A DNA stretch of 64,000 nt from contig NC_087095.1 of the NCBI RefSeq assembly GCF_963855985.1, positions 10,054,001 to 10,118,000 on the forward strand, given 5' to 3'. This DNA is from Ostrinia nubilalis (lineage: Eukaryota > Arthropoda > Insecta > Lepidoptera > Crambidae). The translations under genes and the position numbers were made by a program. Positions 45,901 to 51,946 of the stretch are shown in pieces (the stretch's first letter is position 1; every line of letters starts with the position of its first letter). The notes below the pieces were generated by a model. That model was given only the letters and a program-made list of their open reading frames with translations. It searched no databases and was not told where the DNA came from.

Positions 45901-46015
45901 ATGTATACTCACGTGTAGTAGCATCGGTGGAACCGGCTAGCAGCCAATCCAAAACAAGTATTGCTAACAATATTTTACCGCTATTAAGCAAACTTAACTG
46001 ATGTTGAGAATACAT
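16075..46015 (-). CDS. Lachesin / DPR-interacting-protein-like IgSF adhesion protein (nine exons, 374 aa)
   Basis: Joined coding exons on the minus strand: 46015-45913, 34396-34299, 30319-30112, 27090-26932, 22890-22762, 22249-22112, 17374-17225, 16828-16796 and 16181-16075. Lengths sum to 1125 bases, exactly 375 codons with the stop, and every junction keeps phase and has AG/GT. Residues 1 to about 32 are a signal peptide (hydrophobic core KILLAILVLDWLLA). Three Ig domains follow with core cysteines C58-C119, C162-C213 and C256-C312 and tryptophans W70, W174 and W268. Family hallmarks include WLRVDTQTIL, WYMCQINTDPMKSQ, YLCIASNGVPP and NQLVGAALG. Sequons are at N45, N62 and N199. The tail (about 347-374: NGAGSKD, then a hydrophobic run) fits a GPI-anchor signal. 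In Drosophila the DIPs bind Dpr proteins at the neuronal surface and guide synaptic partner choice; lachesin is a related adhesion molecule. I infer the same class of role. I cannot say which DIP orthologue it is, so no symbol is given. Confidence 0.9.
16646..16700 (-). CDS. Candidate 55-bp cassette exon, alternative C-terminus
   Basis: Between exons 8 and 9, on the same strand, lies a 55-base segment with an acceptor (GACAGTTGTTCAG) and a good donor (CAAG/GTGCGT). Joined to exon 8 it reads EDERDG then stop, so its use would remove the GPI signal and give a soluble form or trigger decay. There is no independent evidence that it is transcribed; splice-like pairs also occur by chance. Confidence 0.3.
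16796..16828 (-). CDS. Ig gene exon 8: 33-bp linker micro-exon
   Basis: Acceptor TTTATTTCAG and donor AACG/GTGAGT bracket 33 bases that encode MSPPALENKN in the only phase compatible with exon 7 and exon 9. It forms part of the low-complexity linker between Ig3 and the membrane anchor. Micro-exons are easy to miscall, but phase and both splice sites agree. Confidence 0.75.
17225..17374 (-). CDS. Ig gene exon 7: second half of Ig3
   Basis: Acceptor TTTTGTCCAG, donor TACC/GTGAGT. Encodes SSYRSMLRLAIRRITTTDYG, then AYKCVSKNSLGDTEGTIKLY. C312 pairs with C256. The AYKCVSKNSLG motif ends Ig3 in this family. The exon is more GC-rich than its surroundings, as expected of real coding sequence here. 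Confidence 0.93.
18267..18562 (-). mobile_element. tRNA-derived SINE, apparently complete
   Basis: Read on the minus strand, the head GGCCGTTTGGTGTAGTGGTT holds the A box and CCCGGGTTCGATTCCCGG the B box. A body follows, shared with the tail at 4266, ending in (TTTA)n and a terminal A run. A candidate ATAAG duplication flanks it (18262-18266 and 18563-18567). The tRNA acceptor arm does not pair, so it is not a working tRNA. It lies in intron 6 in sense orientation. Confidence 0.85.
18917..19985 (+). repeat. Large dispersed lepidopteran repeat (AGGGTTCCGT...TTGGCCGGTTTTTT)
   Basis: Begins TTTTTAGGGTTCCGTACCTC and ends CTCGCACTTGGCCGGTTTTT. The body holds about three diverged tandem units of roughly 320 bp, each with TTGTCCCTTTAAG-like and GGAATCAAAACCTACA motifs, plus a GTCCGTCCGTCTGTC tract near the start. 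The terminal motifs are ones I remember as very common in moth and butterfly genomes. The superfamily is unassigned. An opposed relative is at 21146. Confidence 0.75.
20770..20919. mobile_element. Short MITE with 20-bp terminal inverted repeats
   Basis: Left end TTAGGGTGGATTCGACCAAA, right end TTTGGTCGAATCGGGCCTTA; these are inverted copies with a few mismatches. About 150 bp, non-coding, with TA or TTA at the ends. Lies in intron 6. Confidence 0.7.
21146..21781 (-). repeat. Large dispersed repeat, shorter opposed relative of the one at 18917
   Basis: Plus-strand reading starts AAAAAACCGGCCAAGTGCGT and ends GGCTACGGAACCCTAAAAA, the reverse complement of the termini of the 18917 repeat. It also carries a GGACGGACAGACAGAC tract near its GGTTCCGT end. 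The body is shorter (about 635 bp) and diverged. Both lie in the same intron in opposite orientation. Confidence 0.75.
21880..22105 (-). mobile_element. LINE 3' fragment (ORF C-terminus plus 3' UTR)
   Basis: The minus strand encodes MQTTRGWNSLPAAVFPEDYN then FKARVNRQLQGRYISS and a stop at 21930. The WNSLP motif followed by a short basic stretch is the usual C-terminus of Jockey/CR1-type reverse transcriptase ORFs. A 3' UTR with GACTGCATCCCACTTAACAC and an A-rich end follows. A related 3' UTR piece is at 36555. It lies a few bases inside intron 6 and in frame with exon 6. Confidence 0.7.
22112..22249 (-). CDS. Ig gene exon 6: first half of Ig3
   Basis: Acceptor TGTCCCACAG, donor GTTG/GTAAGT. 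Encodes the PPVITIRNQLVGAALG linker, then LVLECETEAYPKPVSYW with C256 and W268. The intron after it is open in the same frame for another 60 codons or so, because a LINE fragment begins only a few bases beyond the donor. Confidence 0.93.
22762..22890 (-). CDS. Ig gene exon 5: second half of Ig2
   Basis: Acceptor TTGTTTTCAG, donor GAAT/GTGAGT. Encodes GPVLNISRVSRQHAGAYLCI, then ASNGVPPTLSKRIMLTVE. C213 pairs with C162, and a sequon lies at N199. Phase 1 at both ends. Confidence 0.93.
23181..24815. mobile_element. Tc1-like fold-back element with 736-bp inverted arms
   Basis: Ends are CACTCGCGAGCAAAACTATG and its inverse, flanked by TA on both sides (23179-23180 and 24816-24817). Bases 23181-23916 and 24080-24815 pair with a constant coordinate sum and no net indel, at roughly 96-97% identity where I compared them. 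The 163-bp centre is unique. The arms contain a TATA-like CTATAAAAGC and the 5' half of a Tc1-type transposase gene. The 3' half is gone, so the copy is non-autonomous. Lepidopteran Tc1-like elements with unusually long inverted repeats are known (I recall TCp3.2 of Cydia pomonella). It lies in intron 4. Confidence 0.9.
23540..24075 (+). pseudogene. Broken Tc1-like transposase, 5' half only
   Basis: From the left arm into the unique centre, the plus strand reads in several frames through helix-turn-helix-type sequence (near SQRAV and CRTSAP), then a VLFSDECKLCLQG segment with the FSDE motif that carries the second acidic catalytic residue of DD(E/D) transposases. Stops and frame changes interrupt it (for example TAG near 23826). 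The part bearing the third catalytic residue is absent, replaced by the inverted copy of the left arm. It cannot encode a working enzyme. Confidence 0.65.
24880..25642 (-). mobile_element. Non-autonomous Helitron, copy 1
   Basis: On the minus strand it starts A/TCTATACTTATAATAAATC and ends GCGGGCGGCCGCTAG/T, matching Helitron rules (insertion between A and T, 5' TC, 3' CTAG, a GC-rich hairpin ACGCGTACGAAGTCGC just before the end). It contains several tandem units of about 120 bp with ACTAAGGTACCTGCATG, and about five AGAC repeats. No Rep/helicase coding. It lies in intron 4, sense to the Ig gene. Confidence 0.85.
25643..26931. other. Intron 4, 5' part: no gene recognised
   Basis: AT-rich intronic DNA. 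A 146-codon open frame on the minus strand at 26245-26685 is rich in Tyr, Ile and Leu and has no recognisable domain; I take it as chance. Confidence 0.45.
26932..27090 (-). CDS. Ig gene exon 4: linker and first half of Ig2
   Basis: Acceptor ATCATAG, donor CAAG/GTAAAA. Encodes PPDILDRGTSTDQTVREGAS, then VSLTCAATGSPHPQITWRRE and a short loop, with C162 and W174. The PPDIL linker following Ig1 and the SLTCAATGSP motif are diagnostic of the family. Phase 1 at both ends. Confidence 0.93.
27625..27812. mobile_element. hAT-type MITE, 188 bp, with 8-bp target duplication
   Basis: Terminal inverted repeats CAGGGGTGGCCAAC and GTTGGCCTCCCCTG (one mismatch) are flanked by the exact 8-bp duplication GTATAGAC (27617-27624 and 27813-27820). 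CAGGGG-type ends with 8-bp duplications are standard for hAT elements. Non-coding. Lies in intron 3. Confidence 0.9.
28495..29550. mobile_element. piggyBac-like element, non-autonomous, 1056 bp
   Basis: TTAA flanks both sides (28491-28494 and 29551-29554). Ends are CCCATTTAGCCC and GGTCTAAATGGG, 12-bp inverted repeats with one mismatch. A motif of about 30 bp, CTACYGTACCCTATRTGGTA, occurs near 28503, inverted near 28850 and again near 29399. Inside, around 29030-29320, are short acidic coding-like stretches (TANDDQTDEDLDDKD), possibly remnants of a transposase N-terminus. No full ORF. Lies in intron 3. Confidence 0.82.
29948..30068 (-). pseudogene. Broken partial duplicate of Ig exon 3
   Basis: On the minus strand this repeats the exon at 30112-30319: ISRSRREGVTHSDHVWFLHI then REVRKTDRG, after which about 36 bases coding for WYMCQINTDPMKS are missing and the frame shifts. 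One codon before VWF is also lost. Identity over the shared part is roughly 80-85%. The exon 5' portion (VAWLRVDTQT) is absent. The end keeps GATGTTGTGG followed by a consensus GTAAGT donor. Lacking the Ig1 cysteine, it cannot encode a working half-domain. Confidence 0.85.
30112..30319 (-). CDS. Ig gene exon 3: second half of Ig1
   Basis: Acceptor TTTCGCAG. Encodes VAWLRVDTQTILTIHTHVIS through DRGWYMCQINTDPMKSQLGY and ends LDVV plus one base. This is the most conserved segment of DIP proteins, with core W70 and C119. The donor is GTGTGT, weaker than the others in the gene. A broken partial copy of the exon lies just downstream at 29948-30068, with a consensus GTAAGT at the corresponding position. 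Confidence 0.95.
30746..31418 (+). mobile_element. Non-autonomous Helitron, copy 2
   Basis: Starts TCTATACTTATAATAAATCT, ends GTCGCAGGCGGCCGCTAG/T, closely similar to copy 1 but on the plus strand. About two and a half tandem units of roughly 120 bp are present. The base before the 5' TC is T, not the usual A. It carries an expanded (GTCT)n tract. Lies in intron 2, antisense to the Ig gene. Confidence 0.85.
30866..30930. repeat. (GTCT)n microsatellite, about 16 units
   Basis: An uninterrupted tetranucleotide run within the Helitron. The copy at 24880 has only about five units at the same place, so the tract has expanded here. Confidence 0.95.
31419..33445. other. Intron 2, middle: no gene recognised
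   Basis: AT-rich intronic DNA. A GC-richer patch with CGCGCGGGAGACGTACGGAA lies around 32760-32810 without coding or splice signals that I can support. Confidence 0.45.
33446..33504. repeat. GC-rich 15-bp tandem repeat, about four units
   Basis: Units CGTCCCGCTCTCAGA, CGTCCCGGTCCCGGG, CGTCCCGCTCTCGGG and CGTCCCGGCGCGCC follow head to tail. Very GC-rich compared with the surrounding intron. Function unknown. Confidence 0.85.
33690..33890 (-). mobile_element. RTE-type LINE fragment
   Basis: On the minus strand it encodes KWSKRVLEWRLRLGKNGIG, then a degenerate AWRTDDLKV, aligning to RKVLEWRPRAGKRSVG and TRWTDDLVKV of the RTE ORF at 39124. Frameshifts are present. About 200 bp in intron 2, sense to the Ig gene. 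Confidence 0.65.
34299..34396 (-). CDS. Ig gene exon 2: first half of Ig1
   Basis: Acceptor TTGTTGCAG and donor AAG/GTAAAA. Encodes EPGFSGPIANVTAPLGREAI then LACTVHNLSTYK: the A-B-C strands of Ig1 with cysteine C58 and sequons at N45 and N62. It ends in phase 0, the only phase-0 junction in the gene, so Ig1 is split just before its core tryptophan. This split is typical of the lachesin/DIP group. Confidence 0.9.
34397..36554. other. Intron 1, 3' part: no gene recognised
   Basis: AT-rich intronic DNA with one GC-rich patch at about 34990-35090 (GGCGAAACGGCCGATTGAGT). No element boundaries recognised. Confidence 0.45.
36555..36655 (-). mobile_element. LINE 3' UTR fragment
   Basis: Carries GAACAAGGCACTAAGG and AATGCAGTCTAGGATAGTAC, matching the 3' UTR of the LINE fragment at 21880-22105 in the same orientation. 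No coding part is recognisable. Confidence 0.55.
37203..37470. mobile_element. Palindromic MITE with arms of about 115 bp
   Basis: Left end TATACAGGGTGTTAGGTAAA, right end TTTACCAAACACCCTGTATA. The inverted arms extend through GAGCCGACACTAGCC and TTAACATGGGCATATAAATG to an AT-rich centre near 37340. Non-coding, with TA at both boundaries, which suggests a mariner-type non-autonomous element. Intron 1. Confidence 0.85.
37471..39120. other. Intron 1, middle: no gene recognised
   Basis: AT-rich DNA. One B-box-like GAGTTTGAATCTGGG near 38075 has no matching A box. Nothing else supported. Confidence 0.4.
39121..40829 (+). mobile_element. RTE-clade LINE, 5'-truncated, with (ATG)n tail
   Basis: The element begins within the reverse transcriptase region, keeps the rest of the ORF, a 3' UTR of about 190 bp and a terminal GATGATGATGATGATGA run at 40809-40828. 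Simple-repeat 3' ends are typical of RTE elements. The upstream endonuclease part is missing, as expected for truncated insertion. It lies in intron 1 antisense to the Ig gene. No clear target duplication was found. Confidence 0.85.
39124..40614 (+). CDS. RTE-type reverse transcriptase (partial ORF, 496 codons)
   Basis: Copies LINE RNA into DNA at the target site. The usual RT motifs run in order: KNNKAPGDDGITAELLK near residue 13, KNYRPISLLSHIYKLFSRVI near 74, QAGFRKGFGTIDH near 107, LAFVDYEKAFDSV at 140-152 (first catalytic Asp D144), GVRQGDVISPKLF at 200, and the catalytic RFADDIV with FADD at 242-245. The thumb and C-terminal region ends with GRPPTRWTDDLVKVAGRAWM. No stop or frameshift interrupts it. 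An intact RTE ORF is about 1000 residues with an N-terminal AP-type endonuclease; that half is missing, so this copy cannot move by itself. The first ATG is only the first Met after truncation, not a natural start. Confidence 0.93.
   Translation: MYEIRMALKQLKNNKAPGDDGITAELLKAGGTPILKALQKLFNSVILEGKTPTTWHRSVVILFFKKGDKTLLKNYRPISLLSHIYKLFSRVITNRLARRLDDFQPPEQAGFRKGFGTIDHIHTLRQIIQKTEEYNQPLCLAFVDYEKAFDSVETWAVLQSLQRCQIDYRYIEVLKSLYKNATMSVRLQDRDSKPIQLQRGVRQGDVISPKLFTTALEDVFKLLDWSGFGININGEYITHLRFADDIVVMAETLEDLGTMLDGLSRASQQVGLKMNMDKTKIMSNVRVAPTPLKVGDSTLEVVDNYVYLGQTVQLGRANFEKEVNRRIQLGWAAFGKLRNILTSEIPQCLKTKVFEQCVLPVLIYGSETWSLTMGLIRRLKVTQRAMERAMLGVSLRDRIRNEEIRRRTKVTDIARRIAKTKWQWAGHIARRDDGRWGRKVLEWRPRAGKRSVGRPPTRWTDDLVKVAGRAWMRAAQDRALWKTLEEAFVQQWTSFG
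40830..42507. other. Intron 1: no gene recognised
   Basis: AT-rich DNA between the RTE element and the hAT element. No element boundary or coding signal. Confidence 0.45.
42516..43528. mobile_element. hAT-type non-autonomous element with ATCCGG subterminal repeats
   Basis: Terminal inverted repeats TAGAGATGAAACGGATA (17 bp, exact) are flanked by the exact 8-bp duplication GTTTGTAT (42508-42515 and 43529-43536). Both ends are packed with direct and inverted ATCCGG/CCGGAT motifs over roughly 100 bp. An internal direct repeat (ACAAATGCTAAGGC then an ACAGCACTTTTTTTT run) occurs at about 42980 and 43145. No transposase ORF. The 8-bp duplication points to hAT. Confidence 0.9.
43642..43871. mobile_element. 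hAT-type MITE, 230 bp, with 8-bp target duplication
   Basis: Inverted ends CATCGGTTCCCAAAG and GTTTGGGAACTAATG are flanked by the exact duplication ATCTAGAC (43634-43641 and 43872-43879). GGTTCCCAAA-type ends are common in hAT elements. The interior is G-rich (GGGGGCGCG motifs). It sits only 106 bp past the duplication of the preceding hAT. Confidence 0.9.
43938..44060. mobile_element. Palindromic MITE, copy C
   Basis: Ends TAGGCTGGGTTGCACCATCT and AGGTGGTGCAACTCAGCCTTA, with the family centre AAACTCCATACAAAATACAC and CCGGTTATCG. Same family as 9676, 10091 and 51636. TA at both ends. Intron 1. Confidence 0.85.
44061..45912. other. Intron 1, 5' part: no gene recognised
   Basis: AT-rich DNA. 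A short direct duplication CACAATAATATTATTACA occurs twice near 44156-44192. No further feature supported. Confidence 0.45.
45913..46015 (-). CDS. Ig gene exon 1: start codon and signal peptide
   Basis: ATG at 46015-46013 in the context CTAAAATG. 34 full codons follow, plus one base before a consensus GTGAGT donor. The peptide has a polar start, then a hydrophobic core and a small-residue region (AGSTDATT), as in a cleaved signal peptide. The single trailing base C joins AC of exon 2 to form His35. That phase match with an exon 11.5 kb away supports the call. Non-coding 5' exons further upstream are possible. Confidence 0.8.
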
Positions 46016-46500
46016 TTTAGGTTTTTCTAAGTACTTCAATATTTAATTTTCAAGCAGAAAGCTTCTTTGCATTTTTTATACTAACTTTACGACCCCACGT
46101 TGGGCGCCATTCAAATATTTTACGTATTAAGACATTCCATGAAAAGAAACACCGAAGTCTTTTCGTTGAAAAGTCAAAATTATGTTAAACAGAACAACAC
46201 ACGACAAATCCCCTTCGAATTGCATTCGACACACGCAAAAATGCGATTAAGGTATCGTTAGATTCGATAACGTGAATGATACTTTTCGATGTCCCGTGAA
46301 AAGTTTGTTCCCCGGCGTTCGTCGGTAGAGTCGCACGACCGTCCCGCGCGGCGGCCCGCAGATGACTGCTGCAAGCGGCGTGCATCGCCTCGGAAAGGAC
46401 CACCCCTTCGCTGCTTTCATCCCTTTCCCACAAGGCGGCACGCGTACAATTCATAAAACAACCCCTATAACCTTCTGATTCTGACATTTTCTTTCATAGT
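46016..46500 (-). promoter_or_regulatory. Candidate 5' UTR / promoter region of the Ig gene
   Basis: Immediately upstream of the start codon. A stretch at about 46300-46450 is distinctly GC-rich (GCGGCGGCCCGC-type) in an otherwise AT-rich region. It contains a 100-codon open frame on the minus strand (46487-46185) without recognisable domains, which I read as a by-product of GC content. No TATA box or clear initiator was found, so the start site is unknown. Confidence 0.3.
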
Positions 46501-48239
46501 ATTACGGTAATAATGACGTCTTTATTGGCATGCGGCCAAATAAAGGCAGATGATATCTAAATACTTTTAATGTCAAATGCAGCGTGTGCAAGAGTAATTA
46601 GCTTCATTAGTAGTAGAAGAATATAATTATGTAGTACAAGCTTTTGTGAAAACTTTATTTATGTTATTAGTCATCATAAATTATTTATTACTTCGTTTCT
46701 GGGGCTTTGCATGCCTATCTTTCGGAAACAATGAATAAAATTAGCCAAAAAATGTCTAGAAAACTGTGTAACTTTTTATTGGGAAAAAATCCTGTTCGGA
46801 TGAAATGTATCAAAGATATCCTCTTACAAATATAACAAAAACAGACACAAATATTATTCTTAAAATTAAAGTTGCAAACCCGAAATAACAGACACGCGTT
46901 GTCAATTTTGCGGTATCAAATTGAATTAGCACCTTGAACACCCAAAGTTCTATAAACTAAGAGCAAAGACTGCGAACTCAGTGAATAGTGGGAAGGAAAT
47001 TATTGCGCTTCGAGAAACTTCCAAAGGTTTCACTGGCCAGTAATGAAACTAATACTAACAAGTGAAACACCAAGCCACGTAATTTGAGGAGGACTTATCT
47101 GTTACTGACCATAACTAATATGTCAACTGTGGCTAAATAAATTTGGTAGGAATCATACCGGTAACCACAACATCGGGAAGCCGCATAACTGCTTTACAGT
47201 GTTCATTGATTTTTCGACCATTTCTATCGACTGATACTCGGAACCGAGTGACTCCTGGGACGGTTACTTTGATGCCATTAGGTATACCAAGAACTATGGG
47301 ACAACCTTGGAGATAATGGTGAACCATGCCAATGCACATGAAGCGACGATTTTCCAATATTATAGAATACTTGGAATTTTGCGCTGGCCACAAAATCAAT
47401 ACCTATCAATGTGGTTTAATTTTTGGTAAAAACTGAATTCGTATTTTGATTTTTGGTTTCGATAAAATTGAGTGAGTACCTACCTATCTAGTATGTTCAT
47501 AAAAAGTTGTTTTCAAAGTTGGGTCTGCATGGGGAACTACAAACAGTTTTATATTGTTGATTTACGCATTCATTTTTACTCATATCACGTGAGAGGGAGA
47601 AGCTGACTTTATGATTTCCTTGAAACAACAAATTTTATGACGGGCGTCGATCCTAGTATTTTGGGTATGCGCTCAACTCCTGCTGGAGCTCTTACAAATC
47701 CTGATGGATCCATAAGCATTACTTTATTCAATACCTAAGGTTTCCCTAATGTATTATCAGTTTATTAAATTATGAGATCTATCTACTAGTACAAACAAAT
47801 CATTGCATTGTTTTACTAGTCTAAATGCTACCAAATTAAATTATCTGCCATTAATGTTGTTCCCCGACTAAATTCCTTCGAAGGGTAATTTTTACTGCTC
47901 ACAAGCCTTATGGCGGTCATAAAATGCAAAGTTTAATTTGAATGAAATTAAACGGCATTTATAAATTCCACCGAGGAGTCATTGAATTCTAAAAATCCAC
48001 TTATAATTTATTTTGTTTCCCAGTAATAATAATGTCCGGCAAGTTGGCGCCATAGAATTGAGTTCCGCGAACGGCGGGGTATTTCCTTGCAACTCCCCTG
48101 GCCGCCTGGCGGCCTTAAAGCTACCATTAATATTTATACACACACGTCACTAGTTCACCTTCTTTTATGCGTCTGGTAGTGCCGACGAAATATAGCCCTT
48201 TTGCAAAACTTTTAGACACGCGGAGAGCCCGCTAGACCC
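46501..48239. other. Noncoding DNA upstream of exon 1
   Basis: AT-rich apart from a GC-richer patch at about 48040-48120. An 88-codon minus frame at 47133-47399 has no recognisable domain. This could be 5' intergenic DNA or part of an intron behind an unseen non-coding first exon. Confidence 0.4.
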
Positions 48240-48244
48240 AGCTA

Positions 48245-48424
48245 ATCAGCGGAAACCTGAATACTACATCATATGGATGTGAGATAATGATGGTTAGATA
48301 TAGCCTTATGAATATAACGATATGATTCAGTTTTCTTCACATTGGTCTCCATTTCATGAGTCGGAATCGAACCCAATACTTCTGAGTCTAGACAGTCTCT
48401 TTAACTACTGGACAACCAAGACAT
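48245..48424 (-). mobile_element. tRNA-derived SINE (degenerate)
   Basis: On the minus strand, CTTGGTTGTCCAGTAGTTAA is an A-box region and TTGGGTTCGATTCCGA a B box about 30 bases later, followed by a body of about 100 bp. The 3' limit is uncertain. Confidence 0.6.
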
Positions 48425-48425
48425 T

Positions 48426-51387
48426 GCTTGAAACAAACAATTGAACGATGTAGGACGTAGGTACGTTAAAATCCAAACGTTTTCGTCAAACGATACCTAC
48501 TGATATTTTTACTGCAACTCGGTTTAAACACTTTTGTAAAGTGATGAACTCAACGATGCCATGTGTGATTGTTACATTCAAAAAGCAAATCAGTTTAACC
48601 CTGCATGATAGAATAGTTTAAATTTAACCCCATAATTGATCTGAATATTTAACGTGCCAGTAAAATCGTCGAATTTGCGGTTATTAAAAGTTTGAAAGGC
48701 CGAACTCACGATGTTACTCGTATTTTCATCCGCGCCTGCCGTGATGGAAATAAATACTGGTTTATTGGACTGTTTTATTTCAAATCTAACTACATAGACC
48801 GCTTTTGTTCGTTTTTAATAGGCGCGGTTGTGACCATTTTTGTGGTCGAGCAAAATCACGCCGTACATGTCCATGAACGTACCGCAAATGTTTTATAATA
48901 AATCACATAATTCGTTCCGCTAACAATATTCATACATAGGTAAATAAAATAGCATTGGACATTATACACGGTTACGGTCTAGTCCAATTCTAAAATCCTA
49001 ATCGTTAGACATTTACCCCAATTTTCATGAAAAACTCGTAAGTAGCTTCGTTCTTAATAGGCTAAAATAAACACCAAACATTTTAATTTCGTTTAAGAAT
49101 TACAGTCAGCATAAGTATATTATGTATATTACTTACTATTTAAAAACGATACCTACCTACATATACTTAGAATACCTAATAAATACAATAAACTGATTAT
49201 ACTAAGGTAGAACTCGTATTTAACCTAGCTACTTGACATTGTAATAAGAAAACAGATCAATATTGAGTTACGAGAATATTATAATGAAATAAAATTAATA
49301 TTCTAATAATTTTAAATCCTTTTCCAACAGCATTTTCCTTTCTTCTGTGTAAAATATTTACGCAATATTTGTTTTCCTGAAATTCGTCCTGTATTTATTC
49401 CGCCTTAGAAGAAAAGCGTCTTAGGTATATTATTATGTATTGTATACAGAGTGTACCTAAGGGACAGAATAACTTGAAACACTGAACTGAGACCAATTCG
49501 TCATTCGTCAAAGTCATTTTCCACTTCACCAAAACAAACTACGATAATATCAACTGATAAATAATAATTTTGTCTATAAGGGCATTTTTTGCCCTTTGCC
49601 CTTTGTTTAAGTTATTTTTGTTTGTTTTTATGAGTAATATGTAGTCGCCCATTAAAGTCCCTTACACCCCGTATAATATTTTGTCCCAGTAACCCTCATA
49701 AGTATATTACTTGAAGCCTTGTAAATGTCACTCGTCCTAACAAGTTGAAGTCAGTCTTATGCTCATTTCACTATCTTATTGATTATAGATTACGCTAATA
49801 ACTTGAAGGTAAATATTGTTAGCGTATTTTTAATATTACGTAACCTAGAATAGTTGAATAACTTATTTTAAAAATACTTTCATAATGAGACAAATTCAAT
49901 TTGTAAGAGTTATTTTGGCTCCCTTAAACACAGTTTCGCATTAAAAATAAGTAAAAAGTCGTTGCTATTCAGATCACAAAAATAGTTTTTGTAGAGGTTT
50001 AGAATATTTTAAGAAAATTCCAATAAATTTTAAACATCTTAATCATCTTAAATATTCATTACCAAGAAAGATAAGACGAGAATGCTCTTTTTAACCGATC
50101 GTTATAATGACGTCATTAATGTAAGGGTGGAAGATTTTCCTTATTGTTAATTTTTTATTTTAAAAATATTGTAGATCGAATAACTATGAAATGCGTCTTA
50201 CTGAGACCTTTTAAAGCTGATATTTTCGCGCTACAACACATTTGAAGACCCTCCTCGTGATACCAGCACTCAGCCCGTAGCCCTACATATAGCACGGCCT
50301 CGAACAACAGGGATACGAAGCGGAATATTGTTTCTAAGGAAGCGTGTAATCTTTCGTCGGTGCTAAAATTTCGTTTCATCATTTTTTATACGAAAACGCG
50401 ACAAAATGGAAATCCAATATAATATAATTACACACCGCTTACGTTTGAATTCTCCTTCCATCTAGATATTGGCTTTGAGAATTTATTTCCAAAAACATTA
50501 TTGGTCCTATTTAGTTTTTAAAAATATTTTTCAGGAAGTCATTTACAAAGTTAAATTGTGTTCAGTTTTTTCGCCTACTTATTAATAGCCCAAACTGGCT
50601 GTTTTTAGAAGTGCAAACCGATAGCACTTCAACAAAAAAAAATCTTAATAGACTTGCTAAATAAAACTTTAGCAATTTATTTCAAATAATCTGAATTAAA
50701 TTAGCAAACATGAACAATGTCATTGGCCGGAGCATCCATGCAATACAACATTGTCACATTCCGGCGGCGGCGCCGGTTGGAAACTACAAATGGATAAAGT
50801 TATCCAAACCTATTATTCGTAATGCCTAAACTGGGATAATCCGCCACTTCATTTCTGGGATTAGCTTTAATAATAATATATCAGTCTAAGCAATAGTTGT
50901 TTGAAAATATGATAATTCCTTGACTAAGGTACGTTTTCTTTGTAGTTGGTTGGTATTACAGATTTTATTTCAATATAAATTTGACATTTGGAGTTTCTAC
51001 GAGTATTTTGCGAGTATGATATAATTAGACATAAGCAGGTATATTTAGAAAGTCTGTCACAAAGGCTACTCTTTAAGTAATTTGGTTTCTTCCTAAAACA
51101 TTAATAATGAAATATAATAATTATGTGATGTTCATCAAAGGCTTTTTAGCTTTGCGAGATCTAGTTATAGAATACTAACCTACGCCTACTCATAAGTGAT
51201 ACATATTTAAGCTATGTTGCTAATTACCTTACTATATTTATCAACGTGAAAAACATCGTTACTACGTTAAAACAATGTTTTCTCTCTCGTTAATTAACTC
51301 ATACTCAGATTACCTACCGTCACTCGATCACAAAGCGTAAATAGATTAGCAGAAATATGAAATGTAGCTGGAGCGACTGCCGTCTCA
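48426..51387. other. Noncoding DNA with a GC-rich, motif-rich island
   Basis: Mostly AT-rich. At 50700-50880 lie paired SOX-like ACAATG/CATTGT sites, a GGCGGCGGCGCCGG tract and TAATCC/GGATTA sites close together, which could be an enhancer. No gene recognised. Confidence 0.35.
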
Positions 51388-51944
51388 TACAGGGTGGAAT
51401 GAGTCATCGGAGATAGAGCCTACAGGGGCAAGGATAGGATGGTAAGTTTCTAGGAAGTATACGTTGAAAAACATAGAGGAAAATTAATCTATACTGCAAG
51501 TGTAAATAGTTGAATATAAGACTGCTTAACTAAGTTTGTATATCGTTGTTTCATGTTTCTGGATGTTATTTAATAAATCTCAGTCGATTGTACCTAGCTT
51601 GAATGTTTGTCAAAATAAGATGAATCTAATAGTATTTAGGCTGGTTGCACCATCTTATTTTAACTGTGACAAATGTCAAAAATCTGTCAAACTCCATACA
51701 AAAAGCACTGGTTATCGTTATAGTTACCGTTAAAGTTAGGTGGTGCAACTCAGCCTAAGTTTTTAACTGCCGAGAAACTAAAGACAAATCTGCTGTTTGT
51801 GTTTCAAGTGGTAAGTGGGTACGTAGGCTACGTAGGTAGTTTTTTAATTTAAAGATTTTTATAAGAGTTTAATACAGTTCCATGCCAAAATCGATTTATG
51901 CCTCTCACAGCTTCGTATTTCGGTTTTCGATTACTCACCCTGTA
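51388..51944. mobile_element. Possible TACAGGGTG-ended element hosting a nested MITE
   Basis: TACAGGGTGGAATGAGTCAT at the left and GATTACTCACCCTGTA at the right are inverted with a small shift, about 557 bp apart. The MITE at 51636-51758 lies inside. The ends are short and the interior is unfamiliar, so the two ends may belong to unrelated elements. Confidence 0.35.
51636..51758. mobile_element. Palindromic MITE, copy D
   Basis: Ends TTAGGCTGGTTGCACCATCT and GTGGTGCAACTCAGCCTAA, with centre AAACTCCATACAAAAAGCAC and GGTTATCG. Same family as copies A, B and C. Confidence 0.85.
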
Positions 51945-51946
51945 TT

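Noticed and set aside
47133..47399. 88-codon open frame, minus strand, protein-like composition
   Set aside because: I recognise no family, no neighbours and no splice sites in phase; kept as noncoding.
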